A program made the translations under genes and the position numbers. The notes under the pieces are model-generated. The model searched no databases. It saw only the letters and a list, made by a program, of their open reading frames with translations, and was not told the DNA's origin. From positions 1 to 64,000 of the forward strand of contig NZ_BDBM01000020.1 of the NCBI RefSeq assembly GCF_001612985.1: 64,000 nucleotides of DNA, read 5' to 3'. How positions within the stretch are numbered: position 1 is the first letter of the stretch; each line of letters begins with the position of its first letter. The DNA is from Nocardia gamkensis NBRC 108242 (GTDB taxonomy: Bacteria > Actinomycetota > Actinomycetes > Mycobacteriales > Mycobacteriaceae). Below, piece by piece: positions 33,336 to 42,222 of this stretch.

Positions 33336-33911
33336 TCAGGTTCGGGTGAACCAGCTGACCTGGACGCCGTCGCCGATGGCCTTGCGCTCGGTCGGCCGGA
33401 ACAGCGTCGGACGGAACTCGCCCGCGAAAGCGGGTACCCCGGTGCCCGCGACCACCGGATAGCTCTTGATCACCAACTCATCGATCTCCGCCAGCAGCGC
33501 GGCGGCGAGCAAGCCGCCACCCGCCAGCCAGATGTCCTTACCGTCCTGCCGCTTCAGTTCGCGGACCAGCCCGACCGGGTCGCGCTCGACCAGTTCGACC
33601 GCCGGGTCATCGATACGGCCGAGCGTGCTGGACACCACGTACTGCTTCATGTGGGCGTACGGGCTGGTCACGCCGATGGCCAGGGCGGGGTCGTAGGTGC
33701 CGCGGCCCATGACGAGACTGTCGAACTTCTGATTGGGCGCGTCCGCGGCGAGGCCGATGTGTGGCCGCACGTGGGTGGGCAGCGTCTCGGGATACTCCGC
33801 GCGCAGCCACTCCCACATGTCATCGCCCACCGGAATGAAGTCGATCTCACCATTCGGCCCCGCGATATAGCCGTCGAGGGAAAGTCCGACGAAATAGACG
33901 AGTTTTCGCAT
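33336..33911 (-). CDS. RibD C-terminal/DHFR-like reductase, copy 2
   Basis: Dihydrofolate-reductase-fold protein of 191 residues related to the RibD C-terminal domain. It has the NADPH-binding DIWLAGGG loop, YIAGPNGEIDF near the start and VMGRGTYDPAL. It is a tandem paralogue of the next gene upstream (same length, about two-thirds identical by eye) with 28 bp between them. The substrate of these stand-alone proteins is unknown; neither replaces a full riboflavin RibD or folate DHFR by sequence. Probably in one operon with its copy. Confidence 0.88.
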   Translation of the reverse strand: MRKLVYFVGLSLDGYIAGPNGEIDFIPVGDDMWEWLRAEYPETLPTHVRPHIGLAADAPNQKFDSLVMGRGTYDPALAIGVTSPYAHMKQYVVSSTLGRIDDPAVELVERDPVGLVRELKRQDGKDIWLAGGGLLAAALLAEIDELVIKSYPVVAGTGVPAFAGEFRPTLFRPTERKAIGDGVQVSWFTRT

Positions 33912-33939
33912 GAAGTACCTTTCGGATGGAGGTCGGGGC

Positions 33940-34515
33940 TCAGGCCCGCGTGAACCAGGTGACCTGGGCGCCGTTGCCGAACTCCCTGCGCTGTACCGGG
34001 GCGAACAAAGTGGGACCGAACACGCCGGAGAACGCGGATATCCCGCTGCCCGCGACCACCGGATAGCTCTTGATGATCATCTCGTCGATCTCGCTCAGCA
34101 ATTGGGCGGCGAGTTCGCCACCGCCGACCAGCCAGATGTCCCCGCCTTCGGCTTGCTTCAGCTCCCGCACCAGGCCCAGGGGGTCGCGTTCGACCAACTC
34201 GACGGCCGGATCGTCGATGCGCCCGAGCGTGCTGGACACCACGTACTGCTTCAGGTGCGCATACGGGCTGGTCACGCCTTCGGACAGGGCCGGTTCGTAG
34301 CTGCGGCGGCCCATCACGGCGGTGTCGCACCGCTTGTTCGGTTCGTCCACCGCCATCCCCACGAGCGGACGCAAGTGACTCGGCACGAATTCCGGATACC
34401 GGCCGTTGAGCCACGCGCCCATTTCGGCGTCGGACGGATAGAAGTCGAACTCCCCCGCGGGGCCCGCGATGTAGCCGTCCAGCGACACAGCCACGTAGTA
34501 GACAAGCTTTCGCAT
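33940..34515 (-). CDS. RibD C-terminal/DHFR-like reductase, copy 1
   Basis: Paralogue of the downstream gene, 191 residues, with the same DHFR-like fold. Conserved blocks include VSLDGYIAGP, the long identical central stretch beginning GVTSPYAH and the cofactor loop DIWLVGGGELAA. The N-terminal third differs most between copies, which may alter substrate choice. It is divergent from a TetR gene, and an inverted repeat lies in the spacer, suggesting that TetR controls both reductases. Confidence 0.88.
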   Translation of the reverse strand: MRKLVYYVAVSLDGYIAGPAGEFDFYPSDAEMGAWLNGRYPEFVPSHLRPLVGMAVDEPNKRCDTAVMGRRSYEPALSEGVTSPYAHLKQYVVSSTLGRIDDPAVELVERDPLGLVRELKQAEGGDIWLVGGGELAAQLLSEIDEMIIKSYPVVAGSGISAFSGVFGPTLFAPVQRREFGNGAQVTWFTRA

Positions 34516-34530
34516 GCCAGCACCTCACTT

Positions 34531-34568
34531 GTAGTACTCTGTTTGTAGTGATTGAAAGATAGTACTAC
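34531..34568. promoter_or_regulatory. Operator between the reductase pair and tetR
   Basis: GTAGTACT (34531-34538) is mirrored by AGTACTAC (34561-34568), with a third GTAGTG half-site at 34546. This is a likely binding region for the divergent TetR protein. Confidence 0.65.
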
Positions 34569-34585
34569 GAATGGAGTGGTGTCAA

Positions 34586-35164
34586 GTGCGGACCAATCCG
34601 GAGCGACGACAGACGCTGGTCGACGCCGCGATCGAGGTCTTGGCGCGCGACGGGGCGCGCGGACTGACCTTCCGTGCGGTGGACAAGGAGGCCGGGGTAC
34701 CCGCGGGAACGGCGTCGAACTACTTCGCCAACCGCGACGACCTGCTCACTCAGGCGGGCCGACGGTTCTACGAGCGGCTACAGCCGAGCGAAGCCACGAT
34801 GGCCCAACTGACCGACGGGCCGAAGACCCGCGCCAATATCGTCGAACTGATGACGGAGACGGTCGGACGCATCGAGGCTTTCCGCACCGGCTACCTCGCG
34901 CTGCTCGAATTGCGCCTGGAGGCGACCCGGCGGCCGGAATTGCGCGCGGTGCTGACCGAGCGAGTGCGCGAGGACATCGACTACAACGTGCGCAACCATC
35001 TGGCGGCGGGCCTGCCCGGTGACGAGAAGTCGGTGCTGTTGCTCTACCTCGCGGTGAACTGGCTGATCGTCGACCGGATGACGCTGCCCGACGTGTTCAC
35101 CGAGGAGCAGAGCCGGGCATTGATCGAAGCCGCGGTCGAGCGCGTGATCAGCGCGGACGACTGA
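34586..35164 (+). CDS. TetR-family regulator of the reductase pair
   Basis: TetR regulator of 192 residues. The helix-turn-helix reads GLTFRAVDKEAGVPAGTASNYFANRDDLL, a variant in which TASNYF replaces the usual TVYRHF. The C-terminal domain is helical and Leu-rich. The GTG at 34586 has GGAG nine bases upstream; an ATG at 34571 lies within the operator and is less likely. It is divergent from the two RibD-like reductases and probably represses them together with itself. Confidence 0.86.
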   Translation: MRTNPERRQTLVDAAIEVLARDGARGLTFRAVDKEAGVPAGTASNYFANRDDLLTQAGRRFYERLQPSEATMAQLTDGPKTRANIVELMTETVGRIEAFRTGYLALLELRLEATRRPELRAVLTERVREDIDYNVRNHLAAGLPGDEKSVLLLYLAVNWLIVDRMTLPDVFTEEQSRALIEAAVERVISADD

Positions 35165-35226
35165 ATCGGATCCGGCGCCTGCCCGAATGGTTGTGACGCG
35201 CACCACTGGCGTTCGATAATGGGGCG

Positions 35227-35418
35227 ATGATCGCACATGTAGGAGATCGACTCTGCGTGCATGGACACGTGGTGGGAGAAGTGGATCACCTGGCCGAGAT
35301 CATCGAGGTCCGCGGGCCGGAGGGGACGCCGCCCTACGTGGTGCGCTTCTCCGACGGTCACGAGTCGCTGGTGTATCCAGGGCCCGACGCTATCGTCGAG
35401 CCCGCCACATCGGAATGA
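35227..35418 (+). CDS. DUF1918 protein
   Basis: Small conserved actinobacterial protein of 63 residues matching DUF1918. It has a beta-rich SH3-like pattern with VGDRLCVHGHVVGE at the start and PYVVRFSDGHESLVYPGPDA near the end. The function is unknown; such proteins often lie beside stress and small-molecule-binding genes. It converges with the GerW-like gene across a hairpin. Confidence 0.87.
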   Translation: MIAHVGDRLCVHGHVVGEVDHLAEIIEVRGPEGTPPYVVRFSDGHESLVYPGPDAIVEPATSE

Positions 35419-35423
35419 ACGCC

Positions 35424-35470
35424 GCGCCGGATCGTGCGGCGGGCGGCCTCGCCCGCGCTCGATCCGGCGC
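35424..35470. terminator. Bidirectional terminator
   Basis: An 11-bp perfect outer stem (35424-35434 with 35460-35470) encloses an inner GGGC/GCCC helix. It lies between the convergent DUF1918 and GerW-like genes. Confidence 0.6.
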
Positions 35471-35490
35471 TCTCCGACGGGAGACGCCGG

Positions 35491-35838
35491 TCAGGCGCGG
35501 CGTTTGGCGTAGCGAGTCAGCGCGAAGGCCAGCACCCCCGCGATCAGCACCTTGCCCGCCGTCTCGATGATCGCGTTGACATCCACGGCCGGATGCCAGG
35601 TCAATCGCCCGTCGCGGAGCACATAGGCGCCGACGGGCTTGGCGCCTACTCCGAACGCCACGCCTTCCCCGGCGCCCTCCCCGTCCGGACCGTTCCCAGT
35701 GCCGCCGCCTCCACCACCGCCGCCACCGACCGAGGCGGCGGGAATGACTATCGCCCCATCGGATTCGTAGGGCTCGCCGTAGACCCGGCGCACCGTGATC
35801 GTATCCCGCGCCTGCGCCAGCAGTTCGGCGTATTTCAT
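35491..35838 (-). CDS. GerW (YtfJ)-family protein
   Basis: Protein of 115 residues in the GerW/YtfJ sporulation-protein family, which also occurs in non-sporulating actinobacteria. Signs are RDTITVRRVYGEPYESDGAIVIPAASV, a run of nine glycines (38-46), then GEGVAFGVGAKPVGAYVL and a final hydrophobic helix (about 94-109) with a basic end, which would anchor it to the membrane. GGGAGG precedes the ATG. No role is known outside spores. Confidence 0.85.
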   Translation of the reverse strand: MKYAELLAQARDTITVRRVYGEPYESDGAIVIPAASVGGGGGGGGGTGNGPDGEGAGEGVAFGVGAKPVGAYVLRDGRLTWHPAVDVNAIIETAGKVLIAGVLAFALTRYAKRRA

Positions 35839-36090
35839 GACATCCTCCCGCCCGACCGACGGCGCCGCAGACCGGCGCCCATTCGGATCCGATCGTAGGC
35901 GCGCGAACCTCCGGACGACCCCATCCTTCCGTCCGGAAGTTGTTCCGGCGGTAGCCGATCGCCGATCTCGACCTGATAACGGCACGTTATCCGGTTAGCC
36001 GAGATGTGGTCTCGCACAGTCAGGTTGACGAACCGGACAAATCGCGGAGACAATCGGCCGACTTGTCCAACCGGGGGTCGGAGGTATGCC

Positions 36091-36549
36091 ATGCGCACCA
36101 AAACGGATATCCGATTCTTCGTCGATACCGATCCCGACCAGGTCATGGATGCCCTGACAGCCGTCGAATCGCTGCCGGAATGGTCGTCCTCCTACAGTGA
36201 CGTCCGGGTCGCCACCCGCGACGCCCGGCGCAGGCCGCGGCGCGTTTTCCTCAAGGCGGAACTGCTCGGCAGCTCGGATCTGCAAGTGCTCGAATATGAT
36301 TGGACCGATGACCGGTCCTCCTGGGTTGTCGCCGACAGCACCCGTGGCGTCCGGGGCGGCGGCTTTTTCGAAGTGTCCGACAGCGTCGACGGCACGCACG
36401 TCTGGTACCACGTCGAGCTCTATCTGCCCCTCCCTGTTCCCGGATTTCTGCTGAAACGCACTTTCCGCAAGGCCAATGAAGTGGTCGCGGAGTGTTTCAT
36501 CGATTTCGCCGAGCGGTTCCCCGAAACGGAGACCTATCAACCCGTGTAG
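36091..36549 (+). CDS. SRPBCC-family protein
   Basis: START-like protein of 152 residues (polyketide cyclase/dehydrase type, SRPBCC superfamily). It shows the ordered pattern of an N-terminal strand, two helices around VESLPEWSSSY, a seven-strand sheet and a long final helix (FRKANEVVAECFIDFAERF). These proteins bind hydrophobic ligands. GGAGG lies six bases before the ATG. The gene is followed by ltrA with a 74-bp gap. No partner indicates its ligand. Confidence 0.8.
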   Translation: MRTKTDIRFFVDTDPDQVMDALTAVESLPEWSSSYSDVRVATRDARRRPRRVFLKAELLGSSDLQVLEYDWTDDRSSWVVADSTRGVRGGGFFEVSDSVDGTHVWYHVELYLPLPVPGFLLKRTFRKANEVVAECFIDFAERFPETETYQPV

Positions 36550-36623
36550 CCGCGCTGTGCTCTGCGCGAAATCGGCGGGCGGGTGCGGCAGCGAACCGGC
36601 GCCGAACCGATCGGGGTGCGACG

Positions 36624-37844
36624 ATGAGCGGCATGATCGGTTCCAAACGAGTGCGGTTCCAGCCGATGGCCGAAGACGCCTCGGTGACGCAGCTCGAGCT
36701 GTTCTTCGACCTGGTGCTCGTCTTCGCGCTGACCATGGTCACCGGCTTGGTCGCGGACGACACCAGCGCGAAGAACGCGCTGCGCGCGGGGCTGGTGCTC
36801 GCGGTGATGTGGTGGCTGTGGATCGCGTACTCCTGGCTCGGCAATGTGGTCCGCGCCGACGAGGGCGTCGCACGGGTGGCGATGTTCGCGGCCATGGGCG
36901 GCGCGTTCCTCGCCGCGCTCACCATCCCGGAGGCGTTCGACGACAAGCCCGGCGGATGGTTCGGCCCACTGGTCTTCGCCGTCGCCTACCTGGTGGTGCG
37001 GTTGGTGCACCTGGGGATGTTCTGGCTGGCCAGTGCTGATGATCCGCAATTGCGCGGCCAGTTGCTGCGCTGGGCGCTCGGCTCTATCACCCTCGGTACT
37101 ACGCTGCTGGTCGTCGCCGCGCTGACCACCGGCAGGGTGCAGATCGCGCTGTGGATCGCCGCGATTGCGGGCGACTACCTGTGGACGTTGTTCGCAGGCA
37201 CCGATTGGCGGTTGAAGTCGGCCAGGCATTTCGTCGAGCGATACGGGCTGATCGTCATCGTCGCGCTCGGTGAATCGATCGTCTCTATCGGCATCGGGGT
37301 GGCCGGCCTGCCGATCTCTTGGCCGATCGCTCTCGGCTCGCTACTGGGCCTCGCCATTTCCGGTCTGCTGTGGTGGGCGTACTTCGACGTCGCCGCTCTG
37401 GCGGTGGAGCACGAACTCGTCCACGCCGAGGGCAGGCGGCAGATCAAGATCGCGCAAGGTTCCTACACCTTCTGGCATTTCCCGATGATCGTCGGGATCA
37501 TCGCGCTGTCCCTCGGGCTGAAGAAAGTCCTCTACTACGTCGGGGATTCCTCGCACCACACGCTGAAGGACGCGCTGTACGGCATCCCGCTCTACGCCCT
37601 CTACGGCGGCGTCGTGCTGTATCTGATCGGTCTGGTGGGGTTCAAGCACTTCGCCACCGGCACCGTCACGACGCCCCGTGTGGTCGCCGTGGCGGTGCTG
37701 CTGGCGCTCATCCCGTTGGCCTGCGCCCTGCCCGCGCTGGCGTCGCTGGCCCTGCTGTGCGTCGTCCTGATCGCGCTGATCGCTTGGGAGACCGTGCGTT
37801 TGGCGCAGCCGCGGGACGCGATCAGGCACGCGGCGCCCGAGTGA
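36624..37844 (+). CDS. LtrA-family membrane protein
   Basis: Integral membrane protein of 406 residues with about eleven hydrophobic segments, matching the low-temperature-requirement (LtrA) family. Family marks are TQLELFFDLVLVFAL near residue 25, HFVERYGLIVIVALGESIVSIG in the middle and SYTFWHFPMIVGIIALSLG later. The biochemical role is unknown despite the name, which came from a Listeria mutant. The last 23 bp overlap the 3' end of the convergent gene. Confidence 0.88.
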   Translation: MSGMIGSKRVRFQPMAEDASVTQLELFFDLVLVFALTMVTGLVADDTSAKNALRAGLVLAVMWWLWIAYSWLGNVVRADEGVARVAMFAAMGGAFLAALTIPEAFDDKPGGWFGPLVFAVAYLVVRLVHLGMFWLASADDPQLRGQLLRWALGSITLGTTLLVVAALTTGRVQIALWIAAIAGDYLWTLFAGTDWRLKSARHFVERYGLIVIVALGESIVSIGIGVAGLPISWPIALGSLLGLAISGLLWWAYFDVAALAVEHELVHAEGRRQIKIAQGSYTFWHFPMIVGIIALSLGLKKVLYYVGDSSHHTLKDALYGIPLYALYGGVVLYLIGLVGFKHFATGTVTTPRVVAVAVLLALIPLACALPALASLALLCVVLIALIAWETVRLAQPRDAIRHAAPE

Positions 37845-38697
37845 CGTGATGCCGCACGCAGTCCTCTTCGGGTGTCGGCCCGTACGCGGACGGCGGCACC
37901 CGCACACCGTCGCGGACCGCGTCGCGGATCTGATCGATGTTCTCCCGCAGCACGTCCGCGACGAGTTCGTCGGTGCGCGGATCCTCCAGCACCTGGAACA
38001 CGATGCGGAAGGTGGTGTCGGCGATCAGCCGGATGATCTCGTCGTGGAACGGGATGTAGCGCACCCGGCCCGCCTGCGGGTCCTTCTTGATCAGCTCGAG
38101 GATCATCTCGTCCAGCTCGGCGCGGTTCTCCTCGAGGGCGGCCGCGATGTTGCGGGTGTAGTGGCCGGTGCGCAGCACCTGCGCCACCTCGTCCATCACC
38201 GCGATCGTCATCGGACGGCGGATGGTGTCGACGATGGTCGCCACGAACCGGTTCACCACCGCGGCCGTCACCCTGTCGCCGAACAGGCGATCGGCCACCC
38301 TGGCGAGCCGGACGACGATCACCACGATCCGCAACAGCCGGAAGCCGCGGAAGAACAGGCTGGTCACCGGGATCATCCCGAGGACCTCGTACCAGTACAC
38401 GAGCGGGAATGTCCACGGCCAGCCCGCGCGGCGCCAGCGCCACAGGAACTCGATCGCGAACACCGCGCACAAGGACCAATCGGCGACCACTACCGCGTGG
38501 TAGGTGTGCCCGGAGACCGGGAAGAAGGTGATCCAGGCGACCAGCGCCACGGAGATGACGGCCAGCGCGAGCATCACGAAATCGGTCCACAGCATCGGCG
38601 GCTTGCGCGGATAGTCCTGCGGCTGCGGCGATTCCCGCAGCCCGTATCGATCAGCGGAGGAACTCTCGATGCCCGAGCTGGAAGCGGGAGCGGACAC
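37822..38697 (-). CDS. Voltage-sensor-like membrane protein
   Basis: Membrane protein of 291 residues with about four helices between 37 and 140. The last one is preceded by RGFRLLRIVVIVVRLARVADRL, where Arg recurs every three to four residues as in S4 voltage sensors. No K+ selectivity filter (TxGYG) or pore loop follows. Instead there is an amphipathic cytoplasmic C-terminus (about 150-290) rich in charged helices. It resembles ion-transport-domain proteins without a pore; proton conduction or a regulatory role are possibilities only. GTG start; an ATG at residue 35 is an alternative. It overlaps ltrA tail to tail. Confidence 0.75.
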   Translation of the reverse strand: MSAPASSSGIESSSADRYGLRESPQPQDYPRKPPMLWTDFVMLALAVISVALVAWITFFPVSGHTYHAVVVADWSLCAVFAIEFLWRWRRAGWPWTFPLVYWYEVLGMIPVTSLFFRGFRLLRIVVIVVRLARVADRLFGDRVTAAVVNRFVATIVDTIRRPMTIAVMDEVAQVLRTGHYTRNIAAALEENRAELDEMILELIKKDPQAGRVRYIPFHDEIIRLIADTTFRIVFQVLEDPRTDELVADVLRENIDQIRDAVRDGVRVPPSAYGPTPEEDCVRHHVTRAPRA

Positions 38698-38803
38698 TGC
38701 GAATCCCTTCGACGCCGAACGGTGCCGCCGACATTAGTACGCCGAAAGCATGCTCGGCACGGTTGGCGATACTCCCGGACGCACCGCCCGGAGGCCTACG
38801 TGC

Positions 38804-40423
38804 TCAGCGACCGGCGCGAACGATCGCCTCGATATTGCGTTCGGCCAGCGCGGCGATGGTGAGCGACGGATTGACCGTGCCCGTGCTGCCCGGTATCGCC
38901 GCGCCGTCCATCACGTAGAGGCCGGGATGACCGTGCACGCGGCCGTACCCGTCGGTGGCCCGCCCCAGTACCGCTCCGCCGAGCGGATGCGCGGTGAACA
39001 GCGCGTTCGCGTCGTAGCCGAGTGCGCTGTACTCGACGAGGGCGTCCGCTCGTTCGGCGATCCGGTGGTCGACCGCCCTGGCCGCCGCCACGGTGTCCGC
39101 CCGGTTCTCGGCCGACCAGCTCAGGCCTACCCGGTTCGCGGCCCGGTCGTAGCCGAACCGGGTACGGGTCGGATCGAGCACCATGCCGAGCGAGGCAAGC
39201 GCGCCGGTCTCGAACGGGATGCCGGGGATATACCAGCTCTCCAGGGTCAGCGGTACGCCGGATTCGTCGAAGATACGGCTCGCGCTCGGCACGCCTTGGC
39301 CGTGACCGGCGAGCGCGCTGGCGCCGCGGGCGAGCACCACATCACCGTTGGTGCCCCAGCCGTCGCCGACGTGTTCGTTCAGGTTCGGCAGCGCGCCGGT
39401 GGCCTGGGCGCGGACCAGCAGTTCGGAGGTGCCGATCGATCCGGCGCCGAGGAAGAGCCGGTCGCAGGTGAGGGTGCGGGTGGACAGCACCTCACCGGTC
39501 GGCGACAGCTTCGTCACGGTGACCGCGTAGCGGCCGCCGGATTCCTGCGCGATGGCGTCCACCTGATGGCCGGGGAAGACCCCGCACCGTCCGGTGCCCT
39601 GCGCGTAGGCCAAGTAGTTCTGGTTGAGGTCGAACTTGGCGCCGTTGGAGTTGCCCAGGTTGCTCCTGGCCGCCGTGGCCGAAGGCTTCGCGCCGCCCGC
39701 GAGTTCGGCGCGCAGGATGTCCCAGTTGAAGATCGAGTCGTTCGCCTGCGGCTGGTAGCCGGCTTTGCGCACCTGGTCGTCCCAGGCGCGGGAATGCGTG
39801 AACGGCGAGGAGTTGTAGATGTCCGCGGGCATCGGGCTCAGCCGCAGCATGTCCCGCACGCGCGGGTAGTAGACGCGCTCCATTTCGCCGTAATCGACGG
39901 TGCCACCGAAGACGTGGTCGAAGAAGCGGCGCTGCGGGGCGATCATGGCCCCGCTGAAGATCACCGAGCCGCCGCCGACCGCCGCCGCGCGCCAGACGTC
40001 GATGCCCGGATACTCGGTGCAGTCCAGAACGCCGCCGAAACTGGCGAAATGCATCGGCACCTTGGTGACGCCGGTGAACTGGGTGCGGTGCCAGAAGCCG
40101 CGGCCGTCGGGCAGGTCGTCGCCGGTGAAGATCTCCCGCCACGGGTCGTTCGGCCAGCGCGAACCGCGTTCCAGCACGGTGGTGACGATCCCGGCCTCGG
40201 CCAGGCGCAACGCGGTCACGGCGGCGCCGAAGCCCGAGCCGATGACGATCGCGGGCGAGTGCTCCGCCGGGTCGGGTATCGGGGCGAAGATCTCCGGCAC
40301 CCAGGCGCGGAACAAGGCCTCCCACATCGGGTCGGCGGACGCCCTGCTCGTCCCCGTCATCGTCCCCACAGCACCGAGCAGGGCTGCGGTGCCCGCCGCC
40401 TTGAACAAGGCACGTCTACGCAC
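38804..40423 (-). CDS. Secreted cholesterol oxidase (GMC-type)
   Basis: Exported FAD enzyme of 539 residues, oxidising 3-beta-hydroxysterols and isomerising to the 3-keto-4-ene. A Tat-like signal MRRRALFK with hydrophobic core ends near ASA (30). The FAD motif GSGFG is at 62-66. C-terminal active-site segments are AHPLGGAVLG (catalytic His) and GTVNPSLTIAALAERN (catalytic Asn), as in class I cholesterol oxidase. Nocardia and Rhodococcus make such enzymes extracellularly. It stands alone, away from a sterol-catabolic cluster. Confidence 0.93.
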   Translation of the reverse strand: MRRRALFKAAGTAALLGAVGTMTGTSRASADPMWEALFRAWVPEIFAPIPDPAEHSPAIVIGSGFGAAVTALRLAEAGIVTTVLERGSRWPNDPWREIFTGDDLPDGRGFWHRTQFTGVTKVPMHFASFGGVLDCTEYPGIDVWRAAAVGGGSVIFSGAMIAPQRRFFDHVFGGTVDYGEMERVYYPRVRDMLRLSPMPADIYNSSPFTHSRAWDDQVRKAGYQPQANDSIFNWDILRAELAGGAKPSATAARSNLGNSNGAKFDLNQNYLAYAQGTGRCGVFPGHQVDAIAQESGGRYAVTVTKLSPTGEVLSTRTLTCDRLFLGAGSIGTSELLVRAQATGALPNLNEHVGDGWGTNGDVVLARGASALAGHGQGVPSASRIFDESGVPLTLESWYIPGIPFETGALASLGMVLDPTRTRFGYDRAANRVGLSWSAENRADTVAAARAVDHRIAERADALVEYSALGYDANALFTAHPLGGAVLGRATDGYGRVHGHPGLYVMDGAAIPGSTGTVNPSLTIAALAERNIEAIVRAGR

Positions 40424-40499
40424 CGGTCACCTTCCATCATCAGGCTTAGCGTGCGCAGATTACCGGTATTCCCGTTTTGTGAACAGATATCCGTTTTTG

Positions 40500-42127
40500 C
40501 TATCGGTCGAACGGCAGCTCATCGGGGCGACAGGTCGCTCCGGGGGCGGGTAGCTGTAGGTCGATGAGATAGCGCTCGCGCAGCTTCCGGGTGCAGTCGT
40601 TCAGGGGGGTGTGCCCGTACCCGTCCTCGACGACGACCAACCGGGCGTTCACCAATTCCTGCTGCGCGCGCCGCGCGCCGCTGAGCGGAGTGACCGGGTC
40701 GAATCGGTTGTCGACCAACACGGCCGGGGTGTCCGATCGCAGGATCCACGGCCCGGTATACCGCTGGGCATACCCCTCGGGCGGGGACGGCCAGAAGGCG
40801 CACGCGTGGAGCAACGACAACCAGAACGCGCCGTAGGTCGGGCTGACGCCGACCAGATCCCTTGCCATGCCGGACCATTGGCCGGGATCACGCGGAAGGT
40901 GTTGTCCGCGCAGGAAATCGCGGTGAAAGAGTCGAGGAATCCGTCCGATTGCGCGGTCGCCGAGAGGATCTCGCCCACCACGTCCGGGTTGCCCGCCGGT
41001 CCGCGTTCCAGTTCGGCGAGCAGTTCGGCCAAGGCGGGCCAGCCCCGCTCCGGGTCGTACAGCAACAGCGCGTGCGACGACAGCACCTCGGCATAGGTGA
41101 CCGTCCGCGCCCGCTCTCCGGCCCCCACCACGAGCGGACCCTCGCGAAGACGTTGCAGCACAGCGTCATTGCGGGTGCGGAGGTCGGCGGGGCGGACGGG
41201 AGCGCCCGCACCTCCGCTCACGACGGCATCGCCCTGGCCGCCGGGCGCGGCGAAGGCGCAGCGCTCCCGTCCCGCGTCCGCGCACAGCCGCAGGAATTCA
41301 CCGAGCACTTCTTCGGTTCCGGCCGCGCGGTTCTCGACGGCGCTTCGCGTGTCGTTGGTGTACGTGTCCGGGTCGATCACCGACGCCAGGTGCAGCGCGC
41401 GCACCCGATCGCCGAACAGCGCGCCGTACACCTGGCCCAGGTAGCTCGCGTAGGAACCGCCCTCATAGGTCAGCTGCGGGTCGCCGACGGCTCGGCGCAG
41501 CAGGTCCAGGTCGCGTGCCGCATCGACAGTGGTCAGGTGCCCGAGCAGTGCGCCGCCGTGCGCCGCGCAACCGGCGGCCAGCTCGCGACTCGCCGCGTCG
41601 GCCGCCCGCTCCTGCTCGGGGTTCGCCGGCGGCAGCAAAGCGCCGGACCAGAACCGCCGCTGCTGCTCGGTGTCCGCGAAACACCGCACCTGCCCGCTCC
41701 GGCCGATACCGAGCTGGTCGAAGGTGATCACGTCGAAGCGGCGCGCGAGCTCGCCGCCGAGCAGTTCCCCCTGCTCCGCCCAGCGCAGCCCCGAGCCACC
41801 GGGACCGCCGACGGCGGAGAACAGCGTGCCGATCCGCCGCTGCGGGTCGGTGGCCTGCTGACGCACCACCGCCAGCCCGAGGGTCGGCCCGTCCGGGTGC
41901 GCATAGTCCACCGGCACCTGCGCGGTCGCGCATTGGAACCTGTTCAGCTTCGGCTCCGCGCACGGAGCCCACTCGAGCAGCGGCGTCGGCGCCGCGTCGG
42001 CCTGCGCGGCCAGTTCCGCGACCGCCGACTCGTGTCGGCTCGGCGGACCGCCGCAGCCGCTCACCGCGGGCAGCGCGGCGGCGAGGGCGGCGGCGATGAC
42101 GATCTTCCAGCTAGGCACGGCACTCAT
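40500..42127 (-). pseudogene. TAP-type alpha/beta-hydrolase lipoprotein with a frameshift
   Basis: Tripeptidyl-aminopeptidase-like hydrolase. A lipoprotein signal ends AVSGC (Cys25). The nucleophile elbow is GGSYASYLG (Ser225). The reading frame breaks near 40896: upstream the frame gives ISCADNT, while downstream the next frame continues PRDPGQWSGMARDL and the TAP C-terminal domain with VDNRFDPVTPL (Asp) and DGYGHTPLND (His). Deleting or adding one base restores a 542-residue protein with all catalytic parts. Coding quality is high on both sides, so a very recent mutation or a sequencing error is more likely than old decay. Confidence 0.85.
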
Positions 42128-42222
42128 CCTGTGCCCCGTGCGGGCGGGCGTCGTCCCCCTGAGGATTGACATCCCACCCTGAGATCTTCGCGACATTACC
42201 TCGGCACCCGGCGCGGCCCGTC

